64,000 nucleotides of DNA, taken from the NCBI RefSeq assembly GCF_036248255.1, contig NZ_CP109179.1, positions 434,001 to 498,000 on the forward strand, written 5' to 3'. Origin of the DNA: Streptomyces sp. NBC_01717. GTDB lineage: Bacteria; Actinomycetota; Actinomycetes; Streptomycetales; Streptomycetaceae. Made by a program: the position numbers and the translations under genes. Below the pieces are notes generated by a model that had not been told where the DNA came from, ran no database searches, and saw only the letters and a program-made list of their open reading frames with translations. Positions 59,806 through 64,000 of the stretch are shown piece after piece (the first letter of the stretch is position 1; each line of letters starts with the position of its first letter).

Positions 59806-60374
59806 CGGCCTCCTCTGCGATCCCGATGAGGGCTTCGAGCTCGTCGAGCGTGACGTTGGTGATCTCGATCGCTGCGCCGTCGGCGCCGGTCACCTCGGTC
59901 TTGTTGCGCCGGTCCAGACCGAGGAGGCGGGCGCGGCGCTCCATGATGCGCAGGGCCCGGTCGATCGCGGCGAGTTGCCCTCCTTGACGGCCTGCCGGTA
60001 GGCGATGAAGAACAGCCGGTCCACGCGGGCGTTCTCGACCTCGCGCAGGTCGTCGGCCTTCGCGTCCAGGTCGGTGCGCCGCTCCTTCAGGGCTTCGCGG
60101 ACGTCCTTGCACGCGGCCTGGATGAGCTGGGTGTCGGTGGGTGGTTCCTGGCCTTTGCGGTACCGCTCGATGCCGACCCCTGGGGGTAGGCAATGTGGTC
60201 GGTGTTAGTCGCCGGGTCGGCGGCGAGCTTGCGGGCGAGGGTGAGCCAGTCCACGCCGGCCAGGCGCATGTCGATCGCATCCGCGCGACGCTGCGAGTTG
60301 GCGGCGGGCGTGGCCTTGTCGAGGCGTCCCACGGGGCGGCGGTCCTGCCGGTTGCGCCCCCGCGCCCCACCCAC
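59806..60374 (-). pseudogene. Terminase small-subunit-like gene, frameshifted
   Basis: LDKATPAANSQRRADAIDMR then LAGVDWLTLARKLAADPATN in one frame, EALKERRTDLDAKADDLREV and DRLFFIAYRQAVKEGN in the next, LAAIDRALRIMERRARLLGL in a third, ending LDELEALIGIAEEAARGSE. Helical DNA-binding type, directly upstream of the TerL remnant, as in phage packaging modules. Two indels disable it. Confidence 0.5.
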
Positions 60375-60466
60375 ATGATCCCGTATGGGGTCGACTGAGG
60401 TCGGCCCGAGGCGACTCGGGCGGTTTCACCGAATCCCGGCGCCCAGGTTCATCCCGGACATACATT

Positions 60467-60830
60467 GTGCGTGTGCAGACGACGCCCGCCTCCTCCTCAG
60501 CGCCCCAGGCGCTGCCGTCGGCGCCGTACGTCCCAGTTCTCGGCATGCTTTCGGAGGCCCGGGACCTGAACGGTCTGTTGGCCAAGTACAGGGCGGCCCC
60601 CGCGGAGGCGCAGACTCCCCGGGAGACTTTGACGACCCTCTGGCAGAGGATCTTCGCCAAACTGTCTGGCTGGGCCCGGGATCGGGACAGCCTCGACCCT
60701 ATGGGAAGAGACCAGGGAACGGCCGGTGTCGACCTCGATGACTGGGTACGCGAGGGTCTCGACATTGTCTGTTTCCCCGCTGGGGGAGGCAAGACTGAGG
60801 CAACCTATTTCCTATTGCAGTGCAAGGCCC
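60467..60830 (+). pseudogene. Helicase-like N-terminal stub with Walker A
   Basis: GTG 60467 opens a good frame: LLAKYRAAPAEAQTPRETLT, DLDDWVREGLDIVCFPAGGG and GKTEATYFLLQCK. The FPxGGGKTEA Walker A is characteristic of large SF2-type helicases of the DrmA (DISARM) kind. After LQCK the homology ends, so the helicase is lost. The rest of the open frame to 61219 is not recognised. Confidence 0.4.
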
Positions 60831-61258
60831 TCAGATTTGACCGGGTGCTTCCCTCCTGCGGCAACCCCCGGTTGTCCGCTCGCCCTGAGCCGCTTGAATC
60901 GGCGAGGCCAGCACCATCCAGGAGTGAGCTTCCGGCGATCAGTGGCTCGCAACTGATCAGGGCCATCGACCTGTTCACTTCGCTGCAGGGCCTGAAAGAC
61001 TCGCTCGCGCGATGGCGTACGGCCCACCTGCCCGTCACGGGTGAAGCACGGCCCCCGTTGCCGGAGAGATCCGAACCGCTGGCCCTTGCCTGCGGTGTGC
61101 GCCGTCTCGCCGTCCCCCTCGTTCCTCGAGCACCGGGGCCGGGCCTTCCCGGCATTGGCGTTGCCATGAGGGACACGGGCGGCTTGGGCACCCCACCGGG
61201 GGTCTTGAGAGCGGCCTGAGCGCGTGTCCCCGACCGCTTGGGTTGGAAGGACTCGAAC

Positions 61259-61483
61259 GTGCTGGAACACCCGGTGATCGCTGCGGCTGTGGCCCTGGAA
61301 GGCCTGGGCCTGCTGCTGTTGATCGCAACCCGGCTGGTGCATGAACTGACTGAACTCGTGGGTGCGGCCAAGCGGCTGCGCTCCGCCTGGCGTGCGCCTG
61401 CGGAGGAGCTGCAGCAGGCGCGCCCGCCGCGGCGGCTTTCCAGGGCCCGCCGGCGTGAAAGGGCGGCTGGGGACCGGGACTGA
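61259..61483 (+). CDS. Small membrane protein, 74 aa
   Basis: GTG 61259. One hydrophobic helix (VIAAAVALEGLGLLLLIATR) and a basic, helical tail. No ribosome site of note. Typical of small genes on streptomycete elements; unrecognised. Confidence 0.4.
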   Translation: MLEHPVIAAAVALEGLGLLLLIATRLVHELTELVGAAKRLRSAWRAPAEELQQARPPRRLSRARRRERAAGDRD

Positions 61484-61526
61484 TCCGAGCAGGGCGGGGC
61501 AGTGTGATGCCGCCCCGCCCTGCGGG

Positions 61527-61904
61527 TCAGATGAAGCTGAGCTGGTTCGGGTCGCCCGCGGGCGGCTCGGGCGGCATGGGCGGTGCGTCGGGGGCGTCGC
61601 GGTTGGCATCGCCGACGATCCGGTAGATCGTTAATTCGTCGCCGCCGTCGGCCGCGATGTCCACGCCGAGGCGTACCCAGGAGCCGCGCTTGACGGTGTG
61701 GGTGGCGGTCTCCCCCTTGAGCCCGAGGTCGCACAGTCGGATCCAGCCGGGCCCGTTGGGGGCGTCGTTCTTCTGGGCGTCCTCAACCCAGGTGACGGGG
61801 ATGCCTTTGCCACCGCCGCCCTTGGGGAACCGGGCATACACCTTCGCTTCGACGTACGGGTGATCTTCGCCGTACTCGCGGATCGTGCGGTCCACCCATT
61901 CCAT
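61527..61904 (-). CDS. Hypothetical element protein, 125 aa
   Basis: ATG 61904; the preceding in-frame residues (ALHLPD) still look coding, so the true 5' end may be lost. WVDRTIREYGEDHPYVEAKV, RFPKGGGGKGIPVTWVEDAQ and HTVKRGSWVRLGVDIAADGG form a strand-rich soluble protein, ending in a Pro-rich tail. A broken homologue is at 47394-47800. Function unknown. Confidence 0.55.
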   Translation of the reverse strand: MEWVDRTIREYGEDHPYVEAKVYARFPKGGGGKGIPVTWVEDAQKNDAPNGPGWIRLCDLGLKGETATHTVKRGSWVRLGVDIAADGGDELTIYRIVGDANRDAPDAPPMPPEPPAGDPNQLSFI

Positions 61905-61933
61905 GTCCGGCAGGTGGAGCGCGAGGAGTGCAC

Positions 61934-62212
61934 ATGGTGCTCGCCACCCGGGACGGGCATGTGCTGCACCAGTTCCCCTACAGCGAGCAGCTCATCTCCC
62001 GTAGTCCGGAGGGCTGGGCGTCGGTCGCTCCCGACTGGAGGCCGGCTCCCGCGCCGCAGCCGGGCGGCGAACTGGTGCCGCCTATCCAGGCCGCGGTGAA
62101 CTTCTCCTTCACCCCGATCGAGCTGGACCACGCCGACCCGTTCGGCGTCACCGTCGTGCTGATGGAAGAGGGCGGCTACAGCGTGCGCCTGACCGAAGCA
62201 TGCGCCCGCTGA
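61934..62212 (+). CDS. Small hypothetical protein, 92 aa
   Basis: ATG 61934 with GAGGAG six bases upstream, divergent from the previous gene. VLATRDGHVLHQFPYSEQLI and IQAAVNFSFTPIELDHADPF then a strand-rich end VTVVLMEEGGYSVRLTEA. Probably a small beta-rich soluble protein. Family not recognised. Confidence 0.5.
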   Translation: MVLATRDGHVLHQFPYSEQLISRSPEGWASVAPDWRPAPAPQPGGELVPPIQAAVNFSFTPIELDHADPFGVTVVLMEEGGYSVRLTEACAR

Positions 62213-62448
62213 GCCCGTGGCACGCACCTTTGACGACGACGCGGACTCTGTTGCTCCATTCGTCTGGGCTCGGGGACCGCTGATGCGCGAGGGCGACTTG
62301 CCCGGTTCTTGACGTTCTGGTCGTGAGGCTACGCGCACGGGAGGTGCTGACGAACCAGATACTCAGGAATACGGAGTTGCGGGCGGCGGCCCAACTGACC
62401 GAGGCGCTTGGGACCAGTTGCTACGTTGCAGGCCGTTAGCCTGTCGGT

Positions 62449-63792
62449 ATGTCAGAGCGTGTCATGCCCGGTCGCACGGACGGCCTGATCACCCTGGTTG
62501 CCGCGGACGCTCTGTGGGTCGATTTGACGGCCGCCAGTGCTGTGCCGACGGCTTCTGGGGCATTCACCTGCTCGCCTGCCCGTGCCCGGGTGGGGTACGT
62601 CCTGCTCGGCAGCCATGTGGTGGCGACGGTGAGGGCCAGCGGCGATCAGTGGAGTGTTCCGGAGGTTGAGGTGCGCCGAGCGGCCGCGGAACTGAACGCG
62701 GTGGGGATGGATCGGCAGGACCTGGTCCGCATCGGTCCGTTTCGTAGGGCACCGAGGCAGGAATGCAACAAGGAAACGCCGCTGCGTTGGCGCCAGCGCA
62801 TCACAGGGGAACTGCAGGATCTGGGCGGCCCCGAGCGGGCAGCACGACGTGAAGTCGGCCGGCCGTACCATCTGGCAGGGATCGACTGGCGACAGATACT
62901 CGTGGAGCAGACCCGCGACGGGACGCAGCGCACGTGGTGGCTGCCGCGCGCTGCGGTCAGGCTGCTGGACGCGGCCGAGCACGCCGAAACGCAGTGGGTG
63001 CAAGCCACGCGGACCCACCAGGCAAGCGCAACCGTCACCCAGCCGCCCTCCCACCCCCGGCAGGCCCGAGACACCGGCCGTCGGCAGACGACGAGCCCCG
63101 ACGGCCCCACCACCTCACTGCGCCCGTACAACAAAGAGCTGGAAGGCCAGCTGTACTCGGTGCTCAGCAGGAAGCCCGCTACCTCCCGCAAGGTGGCCGG
63201 GTGGGCGTGCGCCGTCTGCCGCACCGCGCCCGCCACCGTGCTCGACCACTGCCACGAACACGGCTACGTCCGCGCCCCCGTCTGCCATTCCTGCAACACA
63301 CAAGAACGCCCCGACCACCTGTACAGCAACGACATCCGCGTAGCGAACCGCTACACACGCCTCTTCCACACCGACACCCACGACTGGCTCCGCCACTGGC
63401 ACCGCTGCCCCGGCTGCCGCGCACGCACCACCCTGCCCCTGCCGCACCTCGCCGCATGGACCGCCCACATAGCCTGCCGATCGCTGCGCCCCACCCACCG
63501 CGCCCCCCGCGGGCGCAAGCCCTGCGGTGTCCTGCACGTGTCCTGGACGGGCAGTCAGAACGCGCCCCGTTCCTGCCTGCTCACGGTCGCCGTCGACTTC
63601 TGCCCCTCCGGCGAGCACCGTGTCCTAACAAGAGTCCCCTACCGCGAAGCCGCCGAGCGGTTTCGCACCTGGTTGGCCGAGACGGCCCCTGCCGTGGCCG
63701 CCGCGGCCGGTCCTGACCGCCTGGACGACCTCCCCGCCCAGTTCCGGCCAGTCATCGCGGACACCAGCGGCAAGGACCTAGAACTGTTTTGA
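62449..63792 (+). CDS. Recombination endonuclease VII-type nuclease, 447 aa
   Basis: ATG 62449. An N-terminal about 220 residues of unknown role with a region WWLPRAAVRLLDAAEHAETQ. Then the His-Me finger nuclease domain of the endonuclease VII family: CAVC (254-257), the catalytic DHCHEHG (266-272) and VCHSC (278-282), with zinc held by the four cysteines. A further Cys pair CPGC follows near 350. Family members resolve branched DNA or degrade DNA during phage or element cycles. It may be a phage remnant gene or a defence nuclease. Confidence 0.75.
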   Translation: MSERVMPGRTDGLITLVAADALWVDLTAASAVPTASGAFTCSPARARVGYVLLGSHVVATVRASGDQWSVPEVEVRRAAAELNAVGMDRQDLVRIGPFRRAPRQECNKETPLRWRQRITGELQDLGGPERAARREVGRPYHLAGIDWRQILVEQTRDGTQRTWWLPRAAVRLLDAAEHAETQWVQATRTHQASATVTQPPSHPRQARDTGRRQTTSPDGPTTSLRPYNKELEGQLYSVLSRKPATSRKVAGWACAVCRTAPATVLDHCHEHGYVRAPVCHSCNTQERPDHLYSNDIRVANRYTRLFHTDTHDWLRHWHRCPGCRARTTLPLPHLAAWTAHIACRSLRPTHRAPRGRKPCGVLHVSWTGSQNAPRSCLLTVAVDFCPSGEHRVLTRVPYREAAERFRTWLAETAPAVAAAAGPDRLDDLPAQFRPVIADTSGKDLELF

Positions 63793-64000
63793 GCGGGCAC
63801 CGGGAGACCTGACACCGTTCCTAGCTAGCGTCTCGGGCGCTGCCTCAGCCTCCGACGGTGACGGGTCGGCGCCCTCGGCAGCAGCCAGCACCGCCGCGAC
63901 CGTACGGCGCGGGCGCCGTACGGGACCAGCGGGTCGACCCGGACAATTGAGTTGACCCGCCGAGCATGGAGCTGGCCTGCGGGCCGCCAGTCACTGGCAC
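63793..64000. other. Window end, nothing recognised
   Basis: About 200 bases after the nuclease stop with no gene or clear repeat beyond a GC-rich stretch (GGCGCGGGCGCC near 63906). Confidence 0.4.

Noticed and set aside
60850..61220. Continuation of the helicase frame or a minus-strand gene
   Set aside because: The translation after LLQCK loses any helicase motif, and the minus-strand frames are low-complexity; no family recognised.

Overview
The window is very GC-rich. It has GTG and TTG starts, tightly overlapping genes and gene families typical of Streptomyces: a conservon with a CYP157-type P450, a SAV_2336-type protein, a FilP-like coiled-coil protein, a PrnB-like enzyme and a Fic/Doc-type toxin-antitoxin pair. 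There are no rRNA or tRNA genes and little recognisable core genome. Pieces of IS110, IS5, IS3, IS200/IS605, group II intron, integrase, terminase and Y-family polymerase genes are scattered throughout. This is an accessory region, plausibly a chromosome arm or an old integrative-element graveyard in a streptomycete; that assignment is inference.

Left part. After a cut-off lipase-like gene (1-631, minus) and debris (0.8-2.3 kb) comes a tightly coupled minus-strand operon (11672 down to 2326): an alpha/beta hydrolase, a caspase-like protease with a VMAP-like C-terminus, a MoxR-type AAA+ ATPase, and a 1787-residue protein joining a SAV_2336/vWA-like region, a STAND-type NTPase, about ten helical repeats and a class III cyclase-like domain. 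It belongs to the vWA-MoxR-associated conflict-system theme but has unusual parts. From 12 to 22 kb lie an intact IS5-type element inside a lipoprotein gene, an orphan WD40 gene, a FilP-like gene, a MITE-like element and small membrane-protein genes.

Middle. A DnaE-type replicative polymerase (22461-26054) overlaps a small zinc-motif gene. An M24 peptidase gene sits between inverted integrase fragments, and a toxin-antitoxin pair follows. From 30.1 to 36.3 kb there is a small biosynthetic locus: PrnB-like protein, FAD monooxygenase, free-standing ketosynthase, broken KAS III, ACP and a methyltransferase fragment.

A second five-gene plus-strand operon (36385-44653) encodes a membrane protein with a Lon-S16-like domain and a WD40 propeller, a TolB-like lipoprotein, a CCA/poly(A)-polymerase-type nucleotidyltransferase, a protein of unknown fold and a SLATT-type two-helix membrane effector. 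A nucleotidyltransferase beside a SLATT pore recalls CBASS logic, but the nucleotidyltransferase is of a different family. I regard this as the best candidate for an undescribed system.

Right part. An unrecognised 385-residue gene, a membrane-anchored Mrr-like nuclease and several broken small genes lead to IS110 remnants and a complete conservon (cvnA-B-C-D plus a P450 lacking ExxR, 52.0-56.3 kb). From 56.3 kb on there is mostly phage and transposon debris (TnpB/group II intron joint, terminase remnants, a helicase stub), ending with an endonuclease VII-type gene.
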